Source: Dolichospermum sp. FACHB-1091 (lineage in GTDB: Bacteria > Cyanobacteriota > Cyanobacteriia > Cyanobacteriales > Nostocaceae). From it: a stretch of DNA of 64,000 nt. The position numbers were made by a program, and so were the translations under genes. This document shows, piece after piece, positions 19,693-27,826 of this stretch. The stretch spans positions 1-64,000 of the forward strand of contig NZ_JACJSB010000011.1 of NCBI RefSeq assembly GCF_014697585.1, given 5' to 3'. A model generated the notes under the pieces. It was not told the origin of the DNA and made no database searches. It saw only the letters and a list, made by a program, of their open reading frames with translations. How positions within the stretch are numbered: the stretch's first letter is position 1; every line of letters starts with the position of its first letter.

Positions 19693-19962
19693 ATGGCTAC
19701 AATCATAATTTCTGACTTAAAATCTGTTGATAAAAATACATTCTTGTACGACTTAACTTCAGAAGAAATACAACAAATAGTAGATACTGATATTCTCCCT
19801 TTATCGGGTGGTTTTGATCTTAATTTTCTGTTAACCACCATTCAGGACGTTATAACTAACCAGACATCAAGCGAGAATGGGCTATTTGCTTCTCTTGCCC
19901 GTAATAACAAAATTTTTAGTCTTGATTTTTCAAATCCATCTCTTTATTTAGTTACCAGATAA
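19693..19962 (+). CDS. candidate RiPP precursor peptide A3
   Basis: An 89-aa peptide starting at ATG 19693 behind AGGA. The leader MATIIISDLKSVDKNTFLYD then LTSEEIQQI closely matches A2, and a Gly-Gly follows at LPLSGG (about 39-40). The core is diverged (LLTTIQDVITNQTSSENG) but keeps the ending NNKIFSLDFS seen in A2. There is no cysteine, and it is rich in Ser, Thr and Asn. A hairpin at 19980-20004 follows. Confidence 0.72.
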   Translation: MATIIISDLKSVDKNTFLYDLTSEEIQQIVDTDILPLSGGFDLNFLLTTIQDVITNQTSSENGLFASLARNNKIFSLDFSNPSLYLVTR

Positions 19963-19979
19963 CTCGATCACAATCATGT

Positions 19980-20004
19980 CCCCGGATTCTTAGATAATTC
20001 GGGG
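19980..20004. terminator. hairpin after precursor A3
   Basis: CCCCGGATT pairs with AATTCGGGG around a seven-base loop, 18 bases after the A3 stop codon. It is a likely stop or mRNA-stabilising structure between the precursor and the parvulin gene. Confidence 0.55.
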
Positions 20005-20172
20005 GTGTAAGTTTGATAATTATGCTTGTATGAATTATCAAAAATGCTAAAAGTACCATTAGATAGAGATAAGATAATAATATCTTAGGTAAATATGATA
20101 GATACGTCAATACTTTATTTAAGTAAGGACAAATAAATTCTCAATAAATTTAGTAAATTGAGGAATTAAATC

Positions 20173-20961
20173 ATGTCAGATATTTTAAAAATATCCCAAG
20201 AAGATATTATTTATCACATCAAAATATCCTGCCAAATACCTAGTTTGTTAGAAGCGATCGCCGCCAGGAAAGTTATTACTGAAACTGCTGAAAAAGTAGG
20301 TATTACCATTGAGATAGCAGAATTGCAAAAGTCCGCAGATAATTTACGATTAGCTAATAGACTTATTAAAGCTGAAGAAACCTGGGAATGGTTACAAAAA
20401 CATTATCTTTCCTTAGATAATTTTGAAGAAATAGCACACTTAAACATCCTATCCACAAAATTAGCTCATCATTTATTTGCTGATAAAGTTGAACCATTCT
20501 TTTATGCTCACCAAGTGGATTACACCTCAGCAGTTACTTATGAAGTGATATTAGATGACGAGGACTTAGCTCTAGAAATATTTTATGCCCTTCAAGAAGG
20601 TGAAATTAGTTTCTCAGAAATTGCTCGTCAATATATCCAAAATCCCGAAATCAGACGTGCTGGGGGATATCAAGGTATTCGTAAACGTAGTGATTTTAGA
20701 CCAGAGATTTCCGCTCTAGTATTTGCAGCTAATCCCCCACAAATTATCAAGCCAATAATTACACCCAAAGGATCGCATATCATTGTAGTTGAAGAAATAA
20801 TTGAACCCGAATTAAATGAACAAATACGTGAAAAAATTCTCGGCGATTTATTTACTAATTGGTTAAAAGAGCAAGTTAATAAATTAGAGATTATCGCTAA
20901 ATTAGAAAATGATATCAATTTTTCCTCTCCTCCAGTAGAAATATTGAATAAAGCCAGTTAA
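20173..20961 (+). CDS. parvulin-like peptidyl-prolyl isomerase
   Basis: A 262-aa protein with a helical N-terminal SurA/PrsA-like part (about 1-115) and a PpiC-type rotamase domain (about 120-225; GEISFSEIARQYIQNPE, AGGYQGIRKRSD, then PKGSHIIVVEEI). No signal peptide is visible, so it is probably cytoplasmic. Proteins of this type repeatedly accompany peptidase-type ABC exporters and HlyD genes in cyanobacteria, where they may hold or fold the peptide before export; that role is inferred. It is the last rightward gene of the locus and meets the HopA1 gene tail to tail across a hairpin. Confidence 0.85.
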   Translation: MSDILKISQEDIIYHIKISCQIPSLLEAIAARKVITETAEKVGITIEIAELQKSADNLRLANRLIKAEETWEWLQKHYLSLDNFEEIAHLNILSTKLAHHLFADKVEPFFYAHQVDYTSAVTYEVILDDEDLALEIFYALQEGEISFSEIARQYIQNPEIRRAGGYQGIRKRSDFRPEISALVFAANPPQIIKPIITPKGSHIIVVEEIIEPELNEQIREKILGDLFTNWLKEQVNKLEIIAKLENDINFSSPPVEILNKAS

Positions 20962-20977
20962 AATAGAAGAGATTTAT

Positions 20978-21006
20978 ATCCCTGGCTTTTTAAAGAAGTC
21001 AGGGAT
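20978..21006. terminator. bidirectional hairpin between convergent genes
   Basis: ATCCCTGGCTTTTT and AAAGAAGTCAGGGAT form a stem between the parvulin gene (ends 20961) and the convergent HopA1 gene (ends 21038). It is well placed to stop transcription from both sides. Confidence 0.7.
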
Positions 21007-21037
21007 CTTGTGAGCAGAGAATATTCAAAACAAAAAA

Positions 21038-22120
21038 TTATATATCTAATGGGGCATAGATATCTTCTGAATGTCTATTAAGATAAGGATATTGTAATTT
21101 AATTTTTTGTCCTAGAAATTGTTCAAAAATAGCTGTTATTCGACTTTCTGAATCATTTTTACCTGCTTGCCAAGCAGCAATTAAACCATTAGCAATAATT
21201 TGACAACGATGAGTACCAAAACTTTCTTTTTCACCAAATTTATCTTCCGGTTCTTCAGCACAACTTAGTCCTGGTGCTAGTGGCTTAGTAAATAACGGTA
21301 CTTGTGGAGAAAAAATCTCTTGATTTGCTAAATATACCTTTTGTAATATAGGGTAAATAGTCTGATATTCATGTTTATTGAAATAAAGAACTGCCGAGTC
21401 ATAACGTCTATATTCATCAGGATGATATAGGGCTTTAAATGAGAAAGCAACTGGAAGATTATTCAGTTCTGTAGTTATATTTTCCATCACTGATACTGCA
21501 CCTTCGGGTGATACATTAAAGTAAATTCTCAGAATATCTTGATTATGTTCAGTTCCTAAATTAGATGCTGCCATATAAAATCCATTTTGAACTAAATTCT
21601 TTGGCATTTTGATCGCTACTAAGTTACCGACAGTAGCAGACTTATCAACTTCTGACAAGTACAAATCACGCTCAATATGTAAAGTTAAACCATTTTTGTG
21701 GACTGCCAAAGATCCATCTTCTTCTTCATTAACCACTAACCAATATTGACTCCAATAGCCTATACCTTTATTACTTGTATGTAGCCGTTCATAAAAAGCC
21801 AAATCTATGCCAAACAAGCTATTATTACTGAGGTTATTTATCTGCGAATCAGCGGTAGAAAAATCATTCCAAGAACCGTTATAATAAGCACTATAAAGAA
21901 AATTACGCAATTGGATACTCAAATGTTTATGTTGAATATCCAAGGGTAAGTCTTTAAAGCGAGAGATTACCGACTCTGGCAATTCTAACAACTTGTATTC
22001 TGGATGTTTAATTGAATAAAATGATTCAATTTCCAGATAATCAGCTATGTTTTGTAATGCGGCTTGTAATTCCGGTGGAAGTGCAAACAATTGATGATAT
22101 AGAGAATCTAATACTTGCAT
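21038..22120 (-). CDS. HopA1-family protein, probable phospho-Ser/Thr lyase of RiPP maturation
   Basis: A 360-aa protein of the type III effector HopA1 family. Visible family blocks in the C-terminal half are NGFYMAASN, ILRIYFN, VAFSFKALYHPDEYRRYDSA, PLAPGLSCAEEPED and ESFGTHRCQIIANGL. HopA1-like proteins in class V lanthipeptide and thioamitide pathways (LxmY, TvaD) eliminate phosphate from phospho-Ser/Thr to leave dehydroalanine or dehydrobutyrine. Its start lies 15 bases after the end of the APH-kinase gene, with AAAGGAAAG as ribosome site, so the two are co-expressed. The N-terminal 100 residues, helical and Leu-rich, have no recognised motif. Confidence 0.88.
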   Translation of the reverse strand: MQVLDSLYHQLFALPPELQAALQNIADYLEIESFYSIKHPEYKLLELPESVISRFKDLPLDIQHKHLSIQLRNFLYSAYYNGSWNDFSTADSQINNLSNNSLFGIDLAFYERLHTSNKGIGYWSQYWLVVNEEEDGSLAVHKNGLTLHIERDLYLSEVDKSATVGNLVAIKMPKNLVQNGFYMAASNLGTEHNQDILRIYFNVSPEGAVSVMENITTELNNLPVAFSFKALYHPDEYRRYDSAVLYFNKHEYQTIYPILQKVYLANQEIFSPQVPLFTKPLAPGLSCAEEPEDKFGEKESFGTHRCQIIANGLIAAWQAGKNDSESRITAIFEQFLGQKIKLQYPYLNRHSEDIYAPLDI

Positions 22121-22135
22121 ATAGTCTTTCCTTTT

Positions 22136-23299
22136 CTAGGCAAGAGATAAATGTTTAGAATTTATTATTGAAAAGTTTGTTCCCAAAATGGTGGGAATAG
22201 ATGCTTGGGGGCGACATAATAAACTCTTAGCAACTTGGAGCATACAGATACTAGAATTATCAAATATTTTTTCATGTTGAACTCTAGCTTGAATAGCTCT
22301 AATTAATGCTAAACCGCTAAATTGCATGACTAATTGGCAGAAGTCTGGACGAGTTTCTAAAATTGCTGGAAAGGTATTTAAGTAACTACTAACTAATGTT
22401 GATAAAGAAGGTTGAATCATTGATAAGGGAGTAGCAGCTAAACGCAAACATTCTTCAATGGATATGCTTTTACTAGGCACTATGCTATACAACCAAATTT
22501 GTAAATAACTAGCAATTATTGTGCCTAAATCATTAGCAGGATCTCCCCAATTACCTCTTTCCCAATCAATCAATCTAATGATATTTTGATTTTCTACTAG
22601 TTTCTGCTCAATTTCTGTTTCCCAATTCAAAAATAAAAGAATATTATTAAGCTTGAGATCATTATGAGTAAGACAACAAGGAGTAAAAGCCTGACTCAAT
22701 TCTTTAATTGCTTTTCCTAAATTATCATAACGTTGATAGAGAGAAAAAAACTTTAAACCATCAGCAGGAACTTGACCAAATACTTGCGGGGTAATTCTAT
22801 CTAATCCTTTGGTAATATTTTGCTGCTGGAGAGAATTTTCTAGAAATTCTCGATAGTTTTTGTTATTTATAGTTAAGCAATGCACCATTGCCAAAGTTGT
22901 ACCAATTAACTGGGAAATCTCCACAGGAAATATCTTATCTTCCGCGTAAAATTCTGCTAGATCTTGATATTGATTTAGGTAATTAAAAATAATGATGGAG
23001 TTTTCTAAGTCAAAATGAATTACTTCCGAAAAAGATGATTGTAAATGCTTAATTTCTGGGAATTGTTGACAAAAATCATGAATTTTCCATTCATCTATAA
23101 ATTCACCCAAGGTTTTACCATTTCGATCATGACGTTCTTGTTTTACTAGGAGTTGACGACCATCTGCTAAACTGATTAATAAGTTAAAGTTTTTAGCAGG
23201 TTTTAGCTCTATTTTAGTGATTGAATTATCTTGTGGATGACAAATTTCGTGTTCAATTAAGTAATCAAACACATTGCTAGAACTGATGATAAATGGCAT
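22136..23299 (-). CDS. APH-fold kinase, probable RiPP Ser/Thr kinase partner of HopA1
   Basis: A 387-aa aminoglycoside-phosphotransferase-like protein. The catalytic loop is THNDLKLNN (H212-N213-D214) and the metal-binding motif is IDWERGNWGDPAND (D245), both intact. The N-terminal lobe has ADGRQLLVKQE with the expected ATP-contact lysine. In class V lanthipeptide and thioamitide clusters such a kinase (LxmK, TvaC) phosphorylates Ser/Thr of the precursor before HopA1-like elimination. Adjacency to the HopA1 gene (15 bases) and to small Gly-Gly peptides makes that role much more likely than antibiotic or sugar phosphorylation. The AT content matches its neighbours. Confidence 0.88.
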   Translation of the reverse strand: MPFIISSSNVFDYLIEHEICHPQDNSITKIELKPAKNFNLLISLADGRQLLVKQERHDRNGKTLGEFIDEWKIHDFCQQFPEIKHLQSSFSEVIHFDLENSIIIFNYLNQYQDLAEFYAEDKIFPVEISQLIGTTLAMVHCLTINNKNYREFLENSLQQQNITKGLDRITPQVFGQVPADGLKFFSLYQRYDNLGKAIKELSQAFTPCCLTHNDLKLNNILLFLNWETEIEQKLVENQNIIRLIDWERGNWGDPANDLGTIIASYLQIWLYSIVPSKSISIEECLRLAATPLSMIQPSLSTLVSSYLNTFPAILETRPDFCQLVMQFSGLALIRAIQARVQHEKIFDNSSICMLQVAKSLLCRPQASIPTILGTNFSIINSKHLSLA

Positions 23300-23368
23300 A
23301 ATTGCTGATGATAATATGTGAAAAAAGTCAATGATATCCGAAATAAACTAGTTGTATTATTTCAAAGA

Positions 23369-23584
23369 TCACAAAAAGTTTCTCACTTTGTTTGTTAAGA
23401 ATAAAATGCTATCTATAGCAAAAATTGCTAACATAAATTCTAGCCCCTTAACACCGTAATAAAATATTTGATTCATATCATTATCCCCACCGCCAAAAGA
23501 AGATGATAATTCCATATTATTCATATCCTTAATAAACTCTATTTCCTGGGAGATAGGTAGATCATAAATTCTAATGGTTGCCAT
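23369..23584 (-). CDS. candidate RiPP precursor peptide B1
   Basis: A 71-aa peptide upstream of the kinase gene on the same strand. The leader MATIRIYDLPISQEIEFI, with FGGG at about 30-33, resembles the A-family leaders. The core is hydrophobic: FYYGVKGLEFMLAIFAIDSI. The segment GVKxLE...AIxSI is shared with B2. There is no cysteine. An AAGG site precedes the start. Being so hydrophobic, the mature peptide could insert in membranes; that is inference. Confidence 0.68.
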   Translation of the reverse strand: MATIRIYDLPISQEIEFIKDMNNMELSSSFGGGDNDMNQIFYYGVKGLEFMLAIFAIDSILFLTNKVRNFL

Positions 23585-23825
23585 TCACTACCTTGAGAAA
23601 AATTAAATTCTAATTTTTGTAAATTGTAAATTAATCTGCCCGCAGATCAAAATATCAACACCAATCTGATTAACTATCCAGAATTATTAGTAATAGATTG
23701 TTTCTTTTACTTTTTCATTCTGGATAGGTATTAGCAATCCTGACAGAAATTATAAACATCTATATCGGTGTTCACAATTCCTTGAGGATTGCTAAATCAG
23801 CCTTGCGAACTACAAAGCTAAGGAA

Positions 23826-24092
23826 TTAGTAGTAGTGGTGGCTGTTGGAGTGGCTATGACTAAAAGATTGAGCTATACTCTTAATACTAGCGATCGCATA
23901 GCCACCAACTAAGTATTCAAGGTATTTCACACCAAAATCGCCATATGCCCCAAAGCCGCTATGATGACTATCACTACCACCACCATGTACTGCTACAGAA
24001 CTTGCATCATTGAGGTCATTAAGATAGCTTTCGGAATCTTGGAATAATTCAGAACCAGTTACATTTAATTGGGAAAGAGTAATACTTGCCAT
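23826..24092 (-). CDS. candidate RiPP precursor peptide B2, His/Ser-rich tail
   Basis: An 88-aa peptide with AAGGAAG upstream. The leader MASITLSQLNVTGSELFQDS ends near VHGGG (about 35-39). The core opens SDSHHSGFGAYG, continues with DFGVKYLEYLVGGYAIASI (aligns with B1), and ends SFSHSHSNSHHYY. No cysteine is present; nine histidines cluster in the core. Alternating His and Ser could bind metal, or a dehydrated Ser could react with His. Both ideas are speculation from composition. Confidence 0.68.
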   Translation of the reverse strand: MASITLSQLNVTGSELFQDSESYLNDLNDASSVAVHGGGSDSHHSGFGAYGDFGVKYLEYLVGGYAIASIKSIAQSFSHSHSNSHHYY

Positions 24093-24438
24093 AACTTCCT
24101 TGTTTTTGTTTGTAAATGGGACTTGTGAGACAGTTAAGTTTGTGTTTTCTTAACTGTTACCCCTATTTTTATTTAAGAAAAATAGAAAAATCAAGGCTTT
24201 GAACCTAGTAAAAAAGACACAAATAGATGAATTTTGTCTTTTATTAAAAGTTAACTTCCTAGTTTAAGCTACAGGCTATTTTAGGTTTATGAACTACACC
24301 CTTACACACTCCCCGGTATTTTTGTGCCTGATAAAGTTGAAATCTACTGTAATTAAATAAGAAAATCGTGGATCTTCAGATTAAAACATCTGAAAATACA
24401 CGAAAGCAAGGAAAATATTCAATTTACAACAGCATCTT
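24093..24438. other. spacer between precursors B2 and B3
   Basis: About 350 AT-rich bases. It presumably holds the leftward promoter for B2 (and perhaps the kinase and HopA1 genes). I see no further gene or clear hairpin. Confidence 0.4.
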
Positions 24439-24702
24439 TTAAAAAGTAAAGTTAACTCCCAGACTATCTGTTGTATCTTGGAGGGTTATTTTCCATTGCG
24501 CTATACTACTGTTTATTTCTTTGATCATGGTGGAAAAATCATTAGTATTGGTAGTAGTATTGTTGCTGTTGGTCATGTTATATCTTGCCATTTCTCTTCT
24601 GGTCATGTAACCACCGTTGATATTTTTCATTTCCCAAGGTGTTAGTTCATCTAGAATCGCTTCTGAAATCGTCGTTCCTAATTCGGAAACTATGATTTTC
24701 AT
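24439..24702 (-). CDS. candidate RiPP precursor peptide B3, Asn/Thr-rich
   Basis: An 87-aa peptide with a strong GGAGG 12 bases before its ATG. The leader MKIIVSELGTTISEAILDEL continues to TPWEMKNINGG, a classical double-glycine end. The core has YNMTNSNNTTTNTNDFSTM and later SSIAQWKITLQDTTDSLG. It contains more than a dozen Thr/Ser and no cysteine. It lies furthest from the modifying genes on the same strand. The Thr run makes it the best-looking substrate for a phosphorylate-and-eliminate pair. Confidence 0.7.
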   Translation of the reverse strand: MKIIVSELGTTISEAILDELTPWEMKNINGGYMTRREMARYNMTNSNNTTTNTNDFSTMIKEINSSIAQWKITLQDTTDSLGVNFTF

Positions 24703-24943
24703 TATTGTTTGACCTCCTTAAATACTTTATTCCCTGGAATAAAACCATCAATTTATCCCCTATTTATATTTTGGAATAGTAACTAGCAAAATAAGTGATT
24801 TTAAGCTAATTTATTAGACAGAATTAAGGGTGTTTTGTCCATGAAAACAAAAAAGCAAAAGAAGTTTTATCTAACTTCCTTTGCCTTATATAGTTTAAAA
24901 ATATCAACCTCTATCGCCAGTTAGAAATTTCTAACTTTACTAA

Positions 24944-25516
24944 TTAACCAACAAATGCTAAACGAGGTGCAACTTCAGCAGGACGTTCTACACCTTTGAG
25001 GTAAGCAAGAACAGTATCAGCATCAGATACTTCAAAGGGGTCTGTACCACAGTTGTCTTCAAAACCAGGTTCAACGAACATTTTTTCAATTTCGCCGTTA
25101 TTAACAACCATTGCATAACGCCAAGAACGCATTCCGAAACCGATGTTAGATTTATCAACTAACATTCCCATTTTCCGGGTAAATTCTCCACTGCCATCGG
25201 GTAACAAAAAGACATTTTTAGCACCTTGTTGTTTACCCCATTGGAACATAACAAATGCGTCATTAACTGACAAACAAATGATCTGATCAACACCTTGCGC
25301 TTTAAATTCTGCAAAGAGTTCTTCGTAACGAGGTAAATGGGTGGAAGAACAGGTGGGGGTGAACGCACCAGGAAGGGCAAATAATACTACTTTTTTACCA
25401 CCAAAAATCTCTTCAGTGGTTACATCTTGCCAACGGTAAGGATTGGGTCCAGGTACAGATTCATCCCGAACACGAGTCTTGAATACTACATTTGGAACGT
25501 GAGTAATAGCAGTCAT
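24944..25516 (-). CDS. peroxiredoxin, Prx5/PrxII type
   Basis: A 190-aa protein that reduces hydrogen peroxide and alkyl peroxides in the cytosol. The peroxidatic cysteine lies in the Prx5-type motif PGAFTPTCSS. A second Cys is in IICLSVND and a third in EDNCGTDPFEV, so the resolving residue is unclear. The usual partner for this group is glutathione/glutaredoxin or thioredoxin. It is divergent from the PerR-type regulator, with a Per-box-like palindrome about 53 bases upstream of its start, which suggests direct peroxide-responsive control. Confidence 0.9.
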   Translation of the reverse strand: MTAITHVPNVVFKTRVRDESVPGPNPYRWQDVTTEEIFGGKKVVLFALPGAFTPTCSSTHLPRYEELFAEFKAQGVDQIICLSVNDAFVMFQWGKQQGAKNVFLLPDGSGEFTRKMGMLVDKSNIGFGMRSWRYAMVVNNGEIEKMFVEPGFEDNCGTDPFEVSDADTVLAYLKGVERPAEVAPRLAFVG

Positions 25517-25568
25517 AAATACCTCTTTTTTAGATGGAAGATTTTAACTCGTGTCTTTAGCCTATAAA

Positions 25569-25583
25569 TCAGAATAATTCTGA
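25569..25583. promoter_or_regulatory. Per-box/Fur-box-like palindrome
   Basis: TCAGAATAATTCTGA is a perfect 7-1-7 palindrome (extending to 11-1-11, 25565-25587). It matches the PerR consensus TTATAATNATTATAA at 10 of the 14 defined positions. It lies between the divergent peroxiredoxin and PerR-like genes, so it could control both. Binding is inferred. Confidence 0.6.
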
Positions 25584-25704
25584 TTTAGGAATTTGTCAAT
25601 AGTTATAAATACTTATTTTATAATGTATTTTTAAAAAGACTTTAATTCTGAAAAAGGAAAAGTTATAATAGGGGTTTATATCTTTATATAATCCAGTAAA
25701 TCCT

Positions 25705-26130
25705 ATGCAGCAAAAAGCTAATGATATTATCAAAACCCTGAAAAGTAGAGGGTTGAGAGTCACACCCCAAAGATTTGGGGTTTATGCCAACCTATTAGCA
25801 AGGGAAGATCATCCTACAGTTGATCAAATTTTGAGAGACTTAAACCAGGAAGCGCCGACTTCTTCCCAAGCTACGGTGTACGCGGCGCTTCAAGCACTGC
25901 GTGAGGCGGGTTTAGTGCGAGAAGTGCTATTACAAGAGGGAATATCTCGTTATGATGCCAATGTAGCGCCCCATCATCATTTTCGCTGTACCTGTTGTGG
26001 TGCGATTGAAGACATTAACTGGAATGTTTTCCCCGGTATTGATGTCAGTCAACTGCGGGAGGGGTTAACAGTAGAAAGGTATGAAGTGACAGTTGAGGGA
26101 ATCTGCGATATCTGCGGTAATCAAACTTAA
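25705..26130 (+). CDS. perR: Fur-family peroxide regulator (PerR/FurC-like)
   Basis: A 141-aa Fur-family repressor with winged helix (LRVTPQRFGVYANLL; SSQATVYAALQALREAGLV as recognition region) and C-terminal metal domain. The His cluster VAPHHHFRC and two CxxC pairs (CTCCG and CDICG) form the structural zinc site. Divergence from a peroxiredoxin gene with a Per-type palindrome between them favours the PerR type (FurC in Anabaena) over iron-sensing Fur or Zur. It probably also represses itself. Confidence 0.85.
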   Translation: MQQKANDIIKTLKSRGLRVTPQRFGVYANLLAREDHPTVDQILRDLNQEAPTSSQATVYAALQALREAGLVREVLLQEGISRYDANVAPHHHFRCTCCGAIEDINWNVFPGIDVSQLREGLTVERYEVTVEGICDICGNQT

Positions 26131-26191
26131 TCCGATCACTAAGTATAATTACATCAGATTGTGAGTAAATGAAGTCCAAAATAATCAAACC

Positions 26192-26222
26192 CCTGTGGTG
26201 CGGGCATCTTGCCCGCTACAGG
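26192..26222. repeat. palindromic intergenic repeat
   Basis: CCTGTGGTGCGGGC and GCCCGCTACAGG form an imperfect hairpin around ATCTT downstream of the perR-like gene. It is of a common dispersed type in cyanobacterial spacers and may serve as terminator for the two convergent genes. Confidence 0.6.
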
Positions 26223-26249
26223 TCTACCTTATGGGTCTGGAGGGAGAAA

Positions 26250-27659
26250 CTAATCCTTAATTAACCCCTGCAAAATCGTCTGTAAATCCTGGGTCAAATC
26301 ACTTACACCCTTTCTTAAAGCTTGTTTATTCCCTTGACAATTTTCCCATCTTTCATTAATATTAATCGCTTCCCCGACAGAAATCATGGCTTGTTTCCAA
26401 CCTAAACGCGGCCTGCCTGGTAAGGTAGAATCTTTAATGCGAGACAACATATCAAACATTAATAAAATCGTTTCTGCAAATCTTTCTGGGGTTGGTTTTT
26501 CTAGAATATAATTAGCAGTGACCGCGACGAAACTTTCAGCAAGTCTCATGTGTTGCATTTTCAAATCTGCTTCTTGGGCTACCCAATCAGCTAGACCACG
26601 TTGGAAAGGTGATAAACTTTGAATATCAGCGATATCATCCCGATAAATATAATTCCAACCAGCATCTTCTAAACGGCGACATCTATCAATAAAATTACCT
26701 TGAGGCTGGATATTAAAATACTGTTCTGCAATTTTTAAAGCTGTATCCATCAATCGGTGTAATCTAGTAATTAAAATTTCATTTTTGGGAATTTCGCAAG
26801 TTATAATTTCTGGAAATTCTTGATGATAAAAACGCCGATAAAATTCCTCCATTTCCGAAATTAGATATTCAGATAAATCCACCACCCGCTGATATAAAAT
26901 TTCTTCCCTTTCCTGGCCAATTTCACTAGTTTTCCTAACAGGTAAACCGCTATCAAGTTCTAATTTAGATAATAGCCAATCTATTCTTTTCCAAGGTGGG
27001 TTCACATAGCTATATTGAATCCCAATCGGAATAATAAAAACCTGTTCTTCACGGTTAGCTTTTTTTAGATCTTCTACACACCAAAAACCCAACTGGGCTA
27101 CACCAGGTTCTAAGGGACTGACTATACTACTGTGTCCATTTGTACCACCTTCAGGAGCGATCGCTATGGGCATCTCTGCGGTTGCAAATAATTCTCTTGC
27201 CTTACTAATAGCCGTCCTATCTATGCGTTTACCCCTACGAATAGGTATACCACCAAGTCTAGAAAATAACCATCCCAACCAATTTCCTGCCCAGATTGTC
27301 ATCCCCCGTTCATACATAAAATAGCTGTGAAGTGGATATTTGAGCTTAATACCTTTTTTTCGCGCCACTTTAGGGACAATCCGTGATAACAAATATGACA
27401 TAGATAGAGGATCTTCTACCTCCGGGTGACGAAAAGCAATTAAAAATCGGACTTTACCAGCCTGAAATTCATGGTATAATTCAGCTAGGACTTCGGCATT
27501 TTTAGCTTCAATATTCACAATACCCGCAGGTAGCCAGGGTCTAGTTCTCACCCGCAAAATCAAGGGCAAAAACCAAGATATAATTTTTACAACCAATGGA
27601 TTATGAAATTGGGGAATAAACTTGAGCGGTGGTTGGGTAGAATGAATAGATTTAGGCAA
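26250..27659 (-). CDS. PlsC-domain acyltransferase-like protein
   Basis: A 469-aa protein. The N-terminal half carries the lysophosphatidate acyltransferase fold: FRHPEVEDP (HX4D catalytic motif), GGIPIRRGKRIDR and the substrate motif APEGGTNG. The C-terminal 230 residues are helical with no named domain. The family transfers acyl chains to glycerolipids, but this long form is not the ordinary PlsC (about 230 aa), and its substrate is unknown to me. One hydrophobic stretch near the N-terminus suggests membrane association. It stands alone. Confidence 0.8.
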   Translation of the reverse strand: MPKSIHSTQPPLKFIPQFHNPLVVKIISWFLPLILRVRTRPWLPAGIVNIEAKNAEVLAELYHEFQAGKVRFLIAFRHPEVEDPLSMSYLLSRIVPKVARKKGIKLKYPLHSYFMYERGMTIWAGNWLGWLFSRLGGIPIRRGKRIDRTAISKARELFATAEMPIAIAPEGGTNGHSSIVSPLEPGVAQLGFWCVEDLKKANREEQVFIIPIGIQYSYVNPPWKRIDWLLSKLELDSGLPVRKTSEIGQEREEILYQRVVDLSEYLISEMEEFYRRFYHQEFPEIITCEIPKNEILITRLHRLMDTALKIAEQYFNIQPQGNFIDRCRRLEDAGWNYIYRDDIADIQSLSPFQRGLADWVAQEADLKMQHMRLAESFVAVTANYILEKPTPERFAETILLMFDMLSRIKDSTLPGRPRLGWKQAMISVGEAININERWENCQGNKQALRKGVSDLTQDLQTILQGLIKD

Positions 27660-27826
27660 GTTGTTCTCCTGTGGTGTAGCGAAGAAAGCAATTAGAAATC
27701 GCGTCTACACAGACAAAACCTGTCCACCCAGGTGGACTTAGCCTGTGTAGTAGCGTTCCCCTGTAGCGAAGCCATATTACCATATTATATTCGTCCAATA
27801 TTTCTCAAACACCCTCCCATCAAATT

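Noticed and set aside
21038-23299. Class II lanthipeptide synthetase (LanM) split into two genes
   Set aside because: The motifs are those of HopA1 and APH kinases, with no LanC-type zinc ligands or LanM dehydratase signature.
22136-23299. Aminoglycoside resistance kinase
   Set aside because: The fold is shared, but the position between HopA1 and precursor genes and the lack of known resistance-enzyme patterns argue for peptide maturation.
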